A DNA stretch of 64,000 nt, taken from NCBI RefSeq assembly GCF_000516985.1, contig NW_006917096.1, positions 1,225,606-1,289,605 of the forward strand, read 5' to 3'. A program made the translations under genes and the position numbers. Numbering within the stretch: position 1 is the stretch's first letter; each line of letters opens with the position of its first letter. The notes beneath the pieces were generated by a model. It had not been told where the DNA came from, made no database searches, and saw nothing but the letters and a program-made list of their open reading frames with translations. Shown here one piece after another: positions 9,889-21,514 of the stretch. The DNA comes from Pestalotiopsis fici W106-1 (taxonomy: Eukaryota; Ascomycota; Sordariomycetes; Amphisphaeriales; Sporocadaceae).

Positions 9889-12800
9889 TCTGCTGCTACA
9901 GCTTTACCATTTGTCCGGCTGCTGATGAGTGCCGTATCGCGGCAGGATGGAAGCATCGATCGAAAAAGAGAGCAGAGATCACCAGGGGCCAGCCGCGTGG
10001 GATGATGGGATTATACATACAAACTACCAGTATGGAGTACCTATCTGCAAATCGACCCCAGGCTTGCCCAGCGTTTTTTTAATTCTGGAGGATGCGTTCT
10101 TTGCATCCGCGGGGCGGCCGATTAGCATGCCCATCATGCACACTGAGAAAAGCCCAGCCTGTAGGAAGACTGCCTCTAGCCTTGCGGATATAGCAAGCGA
10201 CCAGGGTCCCTAGAATGCTGGGCCCTGCAACCGTTCTGAACAGTGGGTCGTCCTATCGTTGGTGTTGATCAATTTCCGAGCCAGTGTTGCTGAAAGGGGC
10301 CAATTCTTGAAATCTTGGCCCCTCCATCTCTCTGCATGCTTGGCATGGGTCTGTCCTCCCTGCCATGGTCCCCCTTTTTTTTTTTTTTTTTTTTCCCAAA
10401 AAGAGCCAATATTCTAGGCGACGATGGAGAGAAACCAACGTCAGACAAGCAAACAGGCCTCAGAATGGATGAAAAGGCGACCGAATATCAAAAGGAAAAC
10501 GCGGAACAGGTTCCCGAAGGATCAAAAAGTCGCACCGTTGCGCCAAACTGCTGCGGAGTCGTATCAGCAAAGTGATTAGACCGATTGGCATGGACAAACT
10601 TCGTACCTGGCCAACTTGCATTCATTCATGCATGGGGAGCCCTGGCTGGCATATGCAGTCAGCTCAGTAATTTGAACAAGAGCCGTTATGTGCTACACCA
10701 TACACACTTCAGATTATCCATGCCTACACAAACAACTGCCGCGTGGTGGCGAGCAAACACTGACTCGATGACCCCCCCCCGGGGGTCGACATGCCTCTTC
10801 GTAGATAGACAATCTTGCAAGTGCCTGGTGCTTGCAATCTTCTCCAAGCACTACCAGGTCGAGTCAATAGTTCCGGCATTGTCGCTGGGGGTCAAGATTA
10901 CTAATGGTCTGAGCCGGGGATTAGCCTTGAGCTGAATCATACATGATACCAGCCAAGCTGACTTTGAATGACATAACGCTCGACGATCAAAAGGGAATCT
11001 GCTCCAGATAGACACTAGTTGACTAGATATCGTACCTTGAACTCAGCTCAAATATGATATGATCCTGAATGGGGACCCCTTGGCAGGCTTGTTGAGATGC
11101 CCATTAGTGAGTTTGATGCTAATGCGTCCACCTGCAAACCGCACGACTCGCGGAGCCCTCTCCCCCCAGTAAAGTGCTTCCTTCAGCTTCACGATGCCTG
11201 GCAAATGTGTGAGGGATCCAGTTGCCAGACAGTCGGATGCCTGTTGCCCTAGCCGCGTATTATTGTAACCCGAACGGTGGAATGTACCCACACGGAGGCT
11301 CAATAATAGCGTACTGATCGTACTGTCTGTCTGTTGTAATACAGGGCTTGCACGGCACTACATCATAGCCGCGTTGTTTATCAGATGACGGCCATATTAT
11401 AATTGGACCGTGAAAGATCCACCTGACAATCGAAATTCAGGCTGGATCGCGAAAAAGAAAAACACACAGCACAGACTCGAAAAGAGGCGGAACGATTTGA
11501 GAATTGGGTGATCTTTGGTTGGAGGGGGACATACGGCGGGTCAGACTAGTCGGGGATAGAGAGAAAAGTAAGAAGAGAAAAATATTGTTGGCAAGTCTGC
11601 GATGTGCCCCCCACTAGCCGAACCAATCCGGTGAAATCCCATTCCAGAGGGGGGGGGGCGATTTGCAGTCCCCCCATCAAGCCCATCTTAACCACTAAAG
11701 GGAGGGGCGCCCCGTTCCATTCGCTGGGTACGCACCTGAACCTGCACTAAAACGTCCTTGGAATCGCCCTAATCCACTCCCCGTAATGGGCCGCTAGCAT
11801 CGCGGAAATCGCCATCTTTGGAAAGATCACGAACCAGATCCTGGCCCTCCCTCTCTTGCTGTGTAAGTACACAGTAATGGCCCCAACGGTTTGACAGGGA
11901 ACACGAGTCGAGTTATGATGCCACTTTTGCGGTCGAGAACTTGTCCTACTCTAGTTCTCGTCACTTTATCTTTTTGAATGAAACATACTAGGCCGATTAG
12001 AAGAACTAATTGACCCCTCGAGTGATGTTTTAAACGGTTTAGTATATCTTTTCGGCCGAGAATCGGCTTCGGGAATAGTAGACTGGAATGGGGGCTCGAC
12101 TGAATGTACGGTCCATTTAGCCAGTGACCAACGAGACCTGGACAAACCTCTCAACTACGGTGTCCCTTGCTTATGAAGTCTGTTCTGCTCAGCCTAAACC
12201 ATTTAGGTTTCATAATATTCCGAAGTTCAGGTTCGCCTGTTGCCGAAGATGACAAGGGGGGAGTGTCTACTCCATCCTGTTCCAGCTTGACAATCATTCC
12301 GACAAATCGTCACAGGGATTGAGCAACGTCTATGGTATCTTTGATCATCAGCAGACCCCAACTCGATCGTTTGATAGAGCACTATTCCAACTTGCGGTGT
12401 GCTCTGGGTATTCCGGAAATACGTAGAACCATTCCAAAATTTCCAAGGGTCCCAGAAGTCGTTATGCCAGTGAGGAAAGAAAGGTCGGCCAATGGCACTG
12501 CCACGATCTTGGACAGAGAACAAAGAAGACATCCACTCCTTAGCAATTGTCCCTGATTCGGTCCTTGGAAAGTTTGCTTGAAACAGCCTGGTCGACTCCA
12601 TCTTGGCGAAGAACCAAGACGCAAGACGAGATGCGTATAGTTCATGCGTATCGTACGGTTCAACTACGAACTGCATTCTGCTTCTTGTGCCCGAAGTGAC
12701 TCTACCGCCAGGGATTACGTGATTGCTCTCATGCTCCCCTTGTCTAGCTTGATGATTTACTTTTTGACATTCTGTCATCGACCTCCGACGTCAAGGCTGT

Positions 12801-13213
12801 GCAAATCTCGCTTATTATACTTGGGTATTTGGCAGATGTGTATGTCTTTCATGTTTCGGTACATTTTATATCATCCTCTTTGCGCAAACTGGGGCTGCGA
12901 TGGAAGATCTGATCAATGTCCGGATTCTTCCAGTGCTATTGAAAGGGATCATTGGCACGCAACAAATCAGAGTTATACAGAATAAATGATCAAGCATACG
13001 TAGTGCCCAATCTAAAAGGCCATGGCTCACTAGTTATGCCAATAATGGCTTTGTGCAGCCAAAGACAAGATTTCAAGTCAAAGTAGGATGACCGTCATCA
13101 GGATAATTGGCACTGTCTGAAAAAAATTACAATATTAGTTTCTCGAAATAACTAATTCCGAGCAATGTTCCTACTCGCTCATAATACTCCTGACATCTGG
13201 AACTCGGCCATTT
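9889..13213. other. Long intergenic region, 3.3 kb
   Basis: No convincing gene. It holds a 20-base T run (10375-10394), a GACCCCC/GGGGGTC inverted repeat with a C-rich centre (10770-10787), a G run (11649-11658) and several G/C-rich patches. One 183-codon frame (12227-12778, -) has no recognisable domain and its length is near that expected by chance. The left part should contain the promoter of the PTH11-type gene and the right part the 3' UTR of the MFS gene. Confidence 0.45.
10375..10394 (+). repeat. Homopolymer T run (20 bases)
   Basis: Uninterrupted T run bounded by CCCCC and CCCAAAAAG. Similar A runs occur at 36086-36099 and 57888-57908. These are mononucleotide microsatellites. Confidence 0.9.
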
Positions 13214-15379
13214 TTACTTCATCTTGTGCCACCTCATGCACACAGACAGGATCCACGCAATGCTGACCGCTGCTGAACAGGCGTAAAACACAGTCTGTAT
13301 GGACGATGAAAACACACTCAAGAGCGGTTCAATCAAATCATCTGGAACAAATTCCCGAATCCGATCAGGCATAGCGAGCGCCTGCGTAACCGCCGAGATT
13401 TGGTCTCCTGTCAACTTGCCGTCCAGTTCCTCCACTCTGTACAATATTTGGGTATTCAATACCGATCCTCCCAGTACGAGGCCCAGCGTTCCGCCAAATA
13501 GCTGCACCATCAACGCTACCGAAACGATAAAGGACTGGTGCTTGGGCGCTGCCCAGCTTTGAGAAAAAACAATAGCCAGGGTCTGCGACGCTCCGAATCC
13601 CACGGCGGATATGATGCTCAGAAGGCCTGCATGTAGCGGTTCTGTGTATTCGTTCATCGTGGTCAGGAGAAAGGTGCCGACCACTGCGAGTGTCGATGCT
13701 ACAAGTATGATAATGTTGGCGTAGGGCAGCCACATCATGGAGGCACCGGTCGCGATGCTCGAAAATCCTGAAGCCAAAAAGAAGGCCAAGAGAGATACTG
13801 CCGCGTCGAAAGACGACAGTCCCTTTACGGTCTACCCATCGTTAGCCCCAGGTACCCAGATTACCAATGGGTGGTGTCTTACCTGGAAATATGTCGACAA
13901 ATAATAATATACGCCATACATGGCAAACATGACAAAGAAGCCAAACGCCATCAGCAGCGACACATCGCGATTGAACAAGCCGCGGGGCAAAAGCCTATTG
14001 TCGGGATCATCGTACTTGATCTGCTGCAAGACAAAGCACGAGAACATGAGGACCGACACGGCCAAACAGGCAATGACCGGAGCCGACAGCCATTGATTGT
14101 TCTGCGCCGCCAGCTGGATCCCGATCAACAGCAACACGCTAAACATGGACAGGAAGCCAAAGCCGAAAAAGTCGAACCGCCGGAGATGTTCGCTTGCCGG
14201 CAGGCCGTCCGTCTCTCGCGGCGGCTGCTCGTAGGCTGCGGCAATCAGGCCTACAGACACAATAGCGCCGAAGATGGTAAAGGCAAATGCCCACCCTAAT
14301 GAGTCGAAATGTGTCAGCATCTTAGTCGTTGACTAAACGTGTACAAGTGCCCAGTACGATCCAGCCACGGATGACAAGTCAGTGGTTATTTTCCGGGGCA
14401 GAATCTGGGACTGGGAAACAAGTTCTCAAAACCAGACCCCTGCAGAAGTTGAGAAAAGTGCAAGTCTTGAGTACTTACGATAGTCCATGTTGGTTTCCAA
14501 GTAACCACCGAGCAGCGCGCCGAAAGCCAGACTGATCACGTCGACGCCCACGCACGATGCCATGTACGTGGCCCTCTCCTCGGGACTCGTGATATCAATC
14601 AGTATAGTTGCGCAAAGAGGAACGCCCGCTGCAATACCAATCCCCGTTACCACCCGTCCTATAATAAACACTGGGGCTGAGCTTGCTATTATGCATATCA
14701 CGGAACCGACTTTTTCAAAAAGTGAGCCAAGATTTCGTCGATATTTACCTGAACAGAACTTACTGGTGAGGACGAGACCATCAAACAAGGCCATCCACCG
14801 CAAGTTTGTTACTTGTGCCAACTTTCCGAATCCAATGTACAAACATGCCTGCGGCAAGAAGTACGCTGCTGAGAACCATGCTATCTGTGGGAGACTGTCG
14901 AATTTGCGACACAAGGCAGGCACAATTGTTGCTTGTGTTACAAGTCAGTATAGCAAGAGCATAACTTGTCGACGAGTATGCTTACTTATGACCGTATCAT
15001 CAAATCCTTTCTGTTTGCAGTGTCAGCTTCAAATGTACAACATGATAGGGGAAGAGAAAAAAGCAAGGTTTATGATTTTACTTACAAATAACCAGGCAAG
15101 CATCAACCCCACGAAAACGATGACCCTCTTCTTGTCCTTGTAGAGAGGAGGTCGCGGGGCTACCTCGAGTTCCTTGGTGGACAATTGGATAGACGGCGAC
15201 GGAATGTCTGTCCATGGGTACCGTTCTCTGAATGTGGCCGGGTCCAAGATGAGGTGCTGCGGGTGGCCTCGCTTCGGATCGCCTCTTTCGATCTTGACTG
15301 CGATGCCCTTTTGCAAAAGTTCATCAAACGACACTGCAAACTTGTCAAAGTCTGGCAGCTCGAGTCTGGGACTGTTCAT
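13214..15379 (-). CDS. MFS transporter, DHA2-like (multidrug/toxin efflux type)
   Basis: Six exons: 15379..15086, 15010..14986, 14931..14764, 14709..14479, 14295..13883, 13831..13214, for 582 residues. A cytosolic N-terminus of about 80 residues is followed by the first helix (RVIVFVGLMLAWLFKGFDDT). Typical DHA2 blocks follow: WFSAAYFLPQACLYIGFGKL, NLRWMALFDGLVLT-IGSVIC, IGRVVTGIGIAAGVPLCATI, SPEERATY, DYRWAFAFTIFGA, then six or more further helices ending in a short basic tail. The third intron (14763..14710, 54 bases) is a multiple of three and has no stop, so the unspliced frame also reads through; splicing restores the family-like LTIGSVICI and is preferred. The N-terminal extension is longer than usual. 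Substrate unknown; export across the plasma membrane is inferred. No biosynthetic cluster surrounds it. Confidence 0.85.
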
Positions 15380-18011
15380 GGTCGGTCGTCGTCAAGATGG
15401 CAAGGAAAAACCCTTCCCCCTTTCCAGACCTAGAAAAGAAGACGAATGGGAAAGAAGGAGAATCAAATCAAAAGTCAAAGTCCAATGGGATTGGTGAGGT
15501 TGGCCCAAGCAACGCGTGGGCGCGAGGGCAGAGGGGAAGTGGTGTCCTTTTAATTTTTGGTATTCCTTCAATAAAACCTCTTGAGCCGCGGGTGGTAAGT
15601 AAGGGAGGGGGGGACATTCAAACGAAAGACCGGGTTTTCGGTTCTGCGGACTGGGCTTTTCTCCAGGATCTCGGGGGATTAATTCTCTCCCTCTTAGATT
15701 GAAGCTACCGTGACTTCCCGTCGTCGCAATCTATCTATCTGGCTCCGAGGATGATGATAGGTCTGTGTGGGAGTAGGTATGAGGCTTATGATGTGGATGG
15801 GCAGATGGAAAACGTGGGAGGGTTGGGTCAGGTTGGGTTGATCTCCCGCACACTCTTTTTTTTTTTTCTTCTTCTTGTTCCATTCTACCGCACGACGACC
15901 GTGGACGTGGCCCGGCACGCGTGCGCCCTGCGAATGCCTCACATGGTTTCGTCGGCGGGTAGCAAAAGTCATGTCATTGTCGTCGTGGCGAGATGACAAT
16001 TGTGTGTTATAGTCGGTGTTTGTTAATAGTCTAGGGGACCCATATGCAAGTCCCATTAAGCCACCGCCGAAGCTGCCTAAAGAGGCAAGATGACGATCGC
16101 TGTATATTCCGGTTCAGGCTAAAGGCTTCCTCAAACGGCATGGCTCCGAAGGACAAATGTCGCCATCCATGCTATTCAATCAATATATATTGGACAACCA
16201 TATGACACGAATTCATGCGATTGGCAGCCGTTGACGAAGTTGGGGTTTGGTGGTTGTATTCCGTGAACCGTTCAACGGCACAACTCTCGGCAGGGCGGAG
16301 AAGTGGTCCATTGTGTGCCGTCAGGCATTCCATTCAAAGGCCGGGATGGGGGGACCACCTCCTCTGTGACTTGGTGTAACTCGACCGTGCCGGTAGATTA
16401 TTATCAAAGTAAAGAATAGTATCTTCCATTCGCCCTTGAGTGACTTGGTCCAGAACACGTTTTCTGGTGTTTTGCGAAGTTCGTGCTCTGGATCGTGGAC
16501 ACGTGGGTTGCCGCCAACCCTTGCATTCGCCGCACCTGTCAACGGTGTCGTAATACTTGTTGCAGCGTCTGTGGGTGCGTCGAGATCTTATGCATACGGC
16601 CAGGGTTGCAAATGATCCCCTCCCGTGCCTCCTGCACCCAAGATTGGTGGACAACTTGTGGCACATGTTTTCCGACTTCTGACGTCGCTGCCTTTGGCAA
16701 CATTATCACATCATGCCTGATGTTGATCAACATTGTGAACGAGATAAAGGGTTGCACGCCGATACGGCATACAAGATCACATGCCTGTGAACAAATTTTA
16801 CAGCATGCATCAATCAGCGTTCATCTATAAGCGCGGTTGTCTCGAACACAACTACCGAGTGACTAATCACGTTGCGTGCAGTGAAAGGAGTTGACGGACT
16901 GGATAACATCAGGAATTGATCCAAGAGATGGTTTAATAATTATTCGCGTCTTGAGTTGTCTCGTATACCAAGACTTGAATGTGCATATAAAAGCGATATA
17001 AATTTGAAGTCCTACTATTGGATACTCAAGCCTGACTCCACCAATGCAGATTGTATTCGTGTTGCTTACCTACATTTGCCAATTCCCTCGGCTTATTATT
17101 ACTGTCAGAATTTCCCCTTGGACACGTAGCCGAGAACCATCTTCTGTTGCATCTCAAATTTCGTTGTTGTAAGGAAGTGAATGGTTGTCATATACGGACG
17201 TAAACGTCCGCTTCGAGTTTGCTATTTAAGGACCGTGATTCTAAAAAATATTGTGATTTGGTCGCACAGAAATTCTAGATGTGTCAAAACGTAGGTAGGT
17301 ATAGGGATATATTATATATTTTCACGCATTCTGCTCGGAATCCTTGGACAATGGCCGATCAAGATATGGAGACCTTGGAAAATCGAAGCCCGTCAAGGGC
17401 GCTTCAATGATGCAACATCTTGCTGAGTTCACGGTTTCGTAAAACAATAAGCCCGAGGGCCTTGATTTTCCTTTGTATTCATATTTGTTTTGGTCCCGTC
17501 GGGTGACTCGCGCAAAGCCATGGTTTGGAGGAGGAGAAACGTAGGCAGGGTCTGGCGCTACAATTGAACTGTATCAGATATGATCCGACTCTAAGAGGAC
17601 AGCGGATATGACATTCAAGGCAGGATCCGTGAGAAATGAATTTAATTCTCAGCGGGCATTTATAAATAATACAATCATCAATTTGCTGATCTTTGACAAA
17701 GGGTTGAATGCTCATGTCGAGTTCATTCTTACTCTTCTAAGCCGAGGGAAGACACTTATCGCAAGCCGATGCAAACCGCCATGGCAAGTGAATATGGCAC
17801 GAGCACTCATGCATCTAACCGTGATAAGTCGCTTAGATGGGGTCGCCCGCACCTCTTTGCGAAACAGACGTCACTTCTTCTATTCGGGTGCATTCGTCGA
17901 TTGCCATCGTATCAATCCATCACGTCAAATCGAAACTTGCCTGATTGCAAGTGACAAAGGCAGAATAGACAGACGGATTGGGCGCTGCTGCTATTCCGCA
18001 ATGAGCCCACG
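15380..18011. other. Long intergenic region, 2.6 kb
   Basis: It lies between divergent genes (MFS on the minus strand, HMG-CoA lyase on the plus strand), so both promoters are here. A pyrimidine-rich tract at 15850-15885 and an AT-rich block near 16900-17330 are the only compositional features. No coding frame is supported. Confidence 0.45.
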
Positions 18012-19238
18012 ATGGCGTCGCTACGTCCAATGATCCGACTAGCCCGCACCCGAGCAGCTCCAGCTCCAGCTCTCTTCCGAGCACGACAACTCCGAAAGTA
18101 TGCGACCGCTTCCGACGTCAACAACTCAGCCCAATTGCCCGACAACTACGTGCGCATCGTCGAAGTCGGACCTCGAGATGGCCTTCAAAACGAGAAGAAG
18201 TCCATTACACTGGCAACCAAGCTCGAGCTTATAGAAAAGCTCTCCAAGACAGGCTTATCCTTCATTGAGGCAGGCTCGTTTGTCTCGCCAAAATGGGTGC
18301 CGCAGGTAGGTTGAGCGCTATCTAACTTGTCTGCCGCGGTCAAGCAGAAGGCTGTAGATTGGCATCCACTGACCGTGACCCGCGTGTAGATGAGCAACTC
18401 GAGTGAGATCCTGGAGCACGTACTAGCATCACGGATCCCGTCACCTGTTCCAATCACATACTCTTTCCTTGCGCCGAATGCCAAAGGCGTGGAAAACGCA
18501 ACCGCCATCCTGCAAAAGAGCCCCGATGCGTACCTCACTCAAGCCCAATCTATTGCCGGTGCAGATAACAGCGGCAAGCCTGCTCTGGAATTGGCCGTCT
18601 TCGCCGCAGCGACCGAGAGCTTCTCAAAGAAGAATCTAAACTGTGACATTGCTACATCGCTCGAGAGGTTTAGAGATGTTATACAAGGGGCCAAGAATGC
18701 AGGAGTTCGGGCTCGCGCCTATATCTCGGTTGTGCTGGGTTGTCCCTTCGAGGGTTACGATGTGAACCCTCACAAAGTTGCAGAGATTGCAACCTCACTT
18801 CTTGAAATGGGCGCCGATGAAATTTCGCTCGGGGATACCACGGGCATGGGCACTGCGCCTCGTACCAAGGAGCTGCTGAGCTGCATGTCGGCTGCTGGTA
18901 TACGCAATGAAGATATTGCCATGCACTTCCACGACACATATGGCCAAGCACTTGTTAACACCGCCATCTCTCTGGAACATGGCATCAGGACTTTTGATAG
19001 TGCAGTAGGCGGCCTAGGCGGCTGTCCGTACAGCCCTGGAGCCACTGGCAATGTGGCCACTGAGAACATGGTCTACTTCCTGGAGAGCCTCGGCATGGAA
19101 ACTGGTGTTGACTTGGATGCCGTTTCTGACATTGGCCAATGGATCACTGGGGAGATTGGCAAGCCAAATGATGCTGCCGTCGGAAAGGCCGTCCTAGGCG
19201 CTCGTCGTGCTTCTGGATCAGCAACGGCAAAACTGTAG
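18012..19238 (+). CDS. Hydroxymethylglutaryl-CoA lyase, mitochondrial
   Basis: Two exons (18012..18305 and 18390..19238) encode 380 residues. The enzyme cleaves HMG-CoA to acetoacetate and acetyl-CoA, the last step of leucine breakdown. The first about 40 residues are rich in Arg and Ala without acids (ARTRAAPAPALFRARQLRKY), a mitochondrial presequence. The HMGL-like TIM barrel begins at VRIVEVGPRDGLQNE (the catalytic Arg-Asp pair of RDG), continues with FIEAGSFVSPKWVPQ and GDTTGMG, and carries metal-binding HFHDTYGQAL. The lyase signature with its catalytic Cys is GLGGCPYSPGATGN. Length matches fungal orthologs. The single intron (GTAGGT donor, GTGTAG acceptor) falls right after WVPQ. The neighbour downstream is V-ATPase B on the same strand, with no functional link. 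Confidence 0.95.
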
Positions 19239-19895
19239 GTCTGTATGTTGTAGTATGTCTACATGGCTGTAAGGTAGTGGCATTTTCAACTTTAGGACAT
19301 AAATGCCCTGTGCATAAGAAATGAATAAATATCAAAATTGAAAGCAATGCCACTTGTATTAAATTATCTTGACATATCATAGAAATACCTAGAGCATGAC
19401 ACGAAACCATTATATATCCACTTGTTAGAACAACTTAACGGTAGTGGTAGCAACCAGTGTAGCACCACACACCGCTTTTACATCACTGGACTTTCATCGT
19501 CTTGCGCATGCATTGTCCTTGGTTTGATGCAGGCGCAATACAGACGGTTGAATTCAATTAAGAATTATAATCAAATCAACTTGAAATAACAACAACTATT
19601 TCTGTTTAATGTGAAAGAATACGCATGTTCTTGGTCGTGTTTCACTTGCAATCAGTGGCTGCGCTTGCCTTATCACAAGCAAGCTCGACACCCAAAACGG
19701 TTCTAGCGCGGGCGGTGGCTGTGCCATAACAACGTCAGTCAGTCGGCCAATGCAAGCAAGCAGCTCACACCCCAGTTCCAAGCTAGCTATCATCAGGTCA
19801 ACCTAAGTTCAACCTCCACCGACGACGACATTCTTGAGCTTCGAGCTCACCGAATTCACTACCCGTTATCCGTCAGATCCTCTCTACCTACAACA
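19239..19895. other. Intergenic between HMG-CoA lyase and V-ATPase B
   Basis: 657 bases with the lyase 3' UTR, an AT-rich centre (19320-19430 and 19550-19610) and the V-ATPase B promoter with a short C-rich leader before the ATG at 19896. No other gene seen. Confidence 0.5.
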
Positions 19896-21514
19896 ATGGC
19901 GGACCCCCGCGAGTCGTCGTCCTACTCCATCGTGCCGCGCATTCGGTACAACACCGTCGGAGGTGTCAACGGACCGCTGGTCATCCTCGAGGGTGTTAAA
20001 TTCCCGCGATACAATGAAATTGTCAACCTCACACTGCCCGATGGCACAGAGCGGTCTGGTCAGGTCCTGGAGGCCAGAGGTCAGTTCAGCTGATGACTTT
20101 CTCCCGTTTTGAAGCCATTCTTTGCGAAACCCATGTGCTTACGACCCTTGTTTGAATAGGTGACCGCGCAGTCGTCCAGGTGTTCGAGGGTACATCGGGT
20201 ATCGATGTCAAGAAGACAAAGGTTGAGTTCACAGGCCAGAGCTTGAAGCTCGGTGTGTCCGAGGATATGCTGGGTCGTATCTTTGATGGATCAGGACGAG
20301 CCATCGACAAGGGCCCCAAGGTCCTGGCCGAGGACTACCTCGACATCAACGGTCAGCCCATCAACCCGTTCTCGCGAGAGTACCCCGAGGAGATGATCTC
20401 GACTGGTATCTCCACTATCGATACAATGAACTCGATTGCCCGTGGTCAAAAGATTCCCATCTTCTCTGCTGCTGGTCTGCCGCACAACGAAATTGCCGCC
20501 CAGATTTGTAGACAGGCTGGCCTCGTCAAGCAGGCCCAACAGCACGGCATCACCAACAAGGGAACCCACGACGGTCACGAGGAGAACTTCTCCATTGTCT
20601 TTGGTGCCATGGGTGTCAACTTGGAAACCGCTAGATTCTTCACTAGAGACTTTGAGGAGAACGGTAGTCTGGAGCGTGTCACTCTGTTCCTCAACTTGGC
20701 CAATGACCCTACCATTGAGCGTATCATCACGCCTCGTCTTGCTCTTACCACTGCCGAATACTACGCCTACCAGCTCGAGAAGCACGTTCTCGTCATTCTT
20801 ACCGATCTGTCAGCTTACTGTGACGCTCTTCGAGAGGTCTCGGCTGCCCGAGAGGAAGTTCCTGGACGTCGTGGTTTCCCTGGTTACATGTACACTGATT
20901 TGTCGACCATCTACGAACGAGCTGGACGTGTCACTGGCCGAAATGGATCCATTACCCAGATTCCCATTCTGACCATGCCCAACGACGATATTACGCATCC
21001 TATTCCTGATTTGACTGGATACATTACTGAGGGTCAGATTTTCGTCGACAGACAACTGCACAACCGTGGTATCTACCCGCCGATCAACGTTCTTCCGTCC
21101 TTGTCTCGTCTGATGAAGTCTGCCATTGGCGAGGGAATGACGCGCAAGGATCACGGTGATGTCTCCAACCAGCTGTACGCCAAGTACGCCATTGGTCGTG
21201 ACGCTGCAGCCATGAAGGCTGTCGTCGGTGAGGAGGCCTTGTCCAACGAGGACAAGCTGTCGCTTGAATTCCTGGAGAAGTTCGAGAGAAGCTTCGTGGC
21301 ACAAGGTGCCTACGAGAGCCGTTCCATTCACGAGTCGTTGGATCTGGCCTGGAGCCTTCTGAGAATCTACCCCAAGGAACTTCTCAACAGAATCCCCGCC
21401 AAGGTCATCCAGGAGTACTACCAGCGATCGGCAGGAAAGGGCAAGGAGAAGGAGAAGGACACCAAGAAGACACACCCAGAAGACCAGCAAGAGGAGAACC
21501 TCATTGACGCATAA
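19896..21514 (+). CDS. vma2: V-type proton ATPase subunit B
   Basis: Two exons (19896..20079 and 20160..21514) give 512 residues, the usual length for this subunit. It is the non-catalytic nucleotide-binding subunit of the V1 sector that acidifies vacuoles, endosomes and Golgi. Visible landmarks are [20 protein letters not shown] near the N-terminus, [25 protein letters not shown], the region [20 protein letters not shown] followed by [18 protein letters not shown] (which replaces the Walker A loop of subunit A), [20 protein letters not shown] and the loop [21 protein letters not shown]. The C-terminus is Lys/Glu-rich. The intron sits after LEAR with a GTCAGT donor and the acceptor GAATAG, joining R-G-D-R-A-V without frame change. 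Third-position C bias is strong, in keeping with high expression. Confidence 0.97.

Noticed and set aside
12227..12778. 183-codon frame on the minus strand in the 10-13 kb gap
   Set aside because: No family recognised; a length expected about once by chance in this much sequence; no visible splice partner.
13214..15379. Secondary-metabolite cluster around the DHA2-like transporter
   Set aside because: No polyketide synthase, peptide synthetase, terpene cyclase, P450 or cluster regulator nearby; neighbours are a PTH11-type protein and HMG-CoA lyase.
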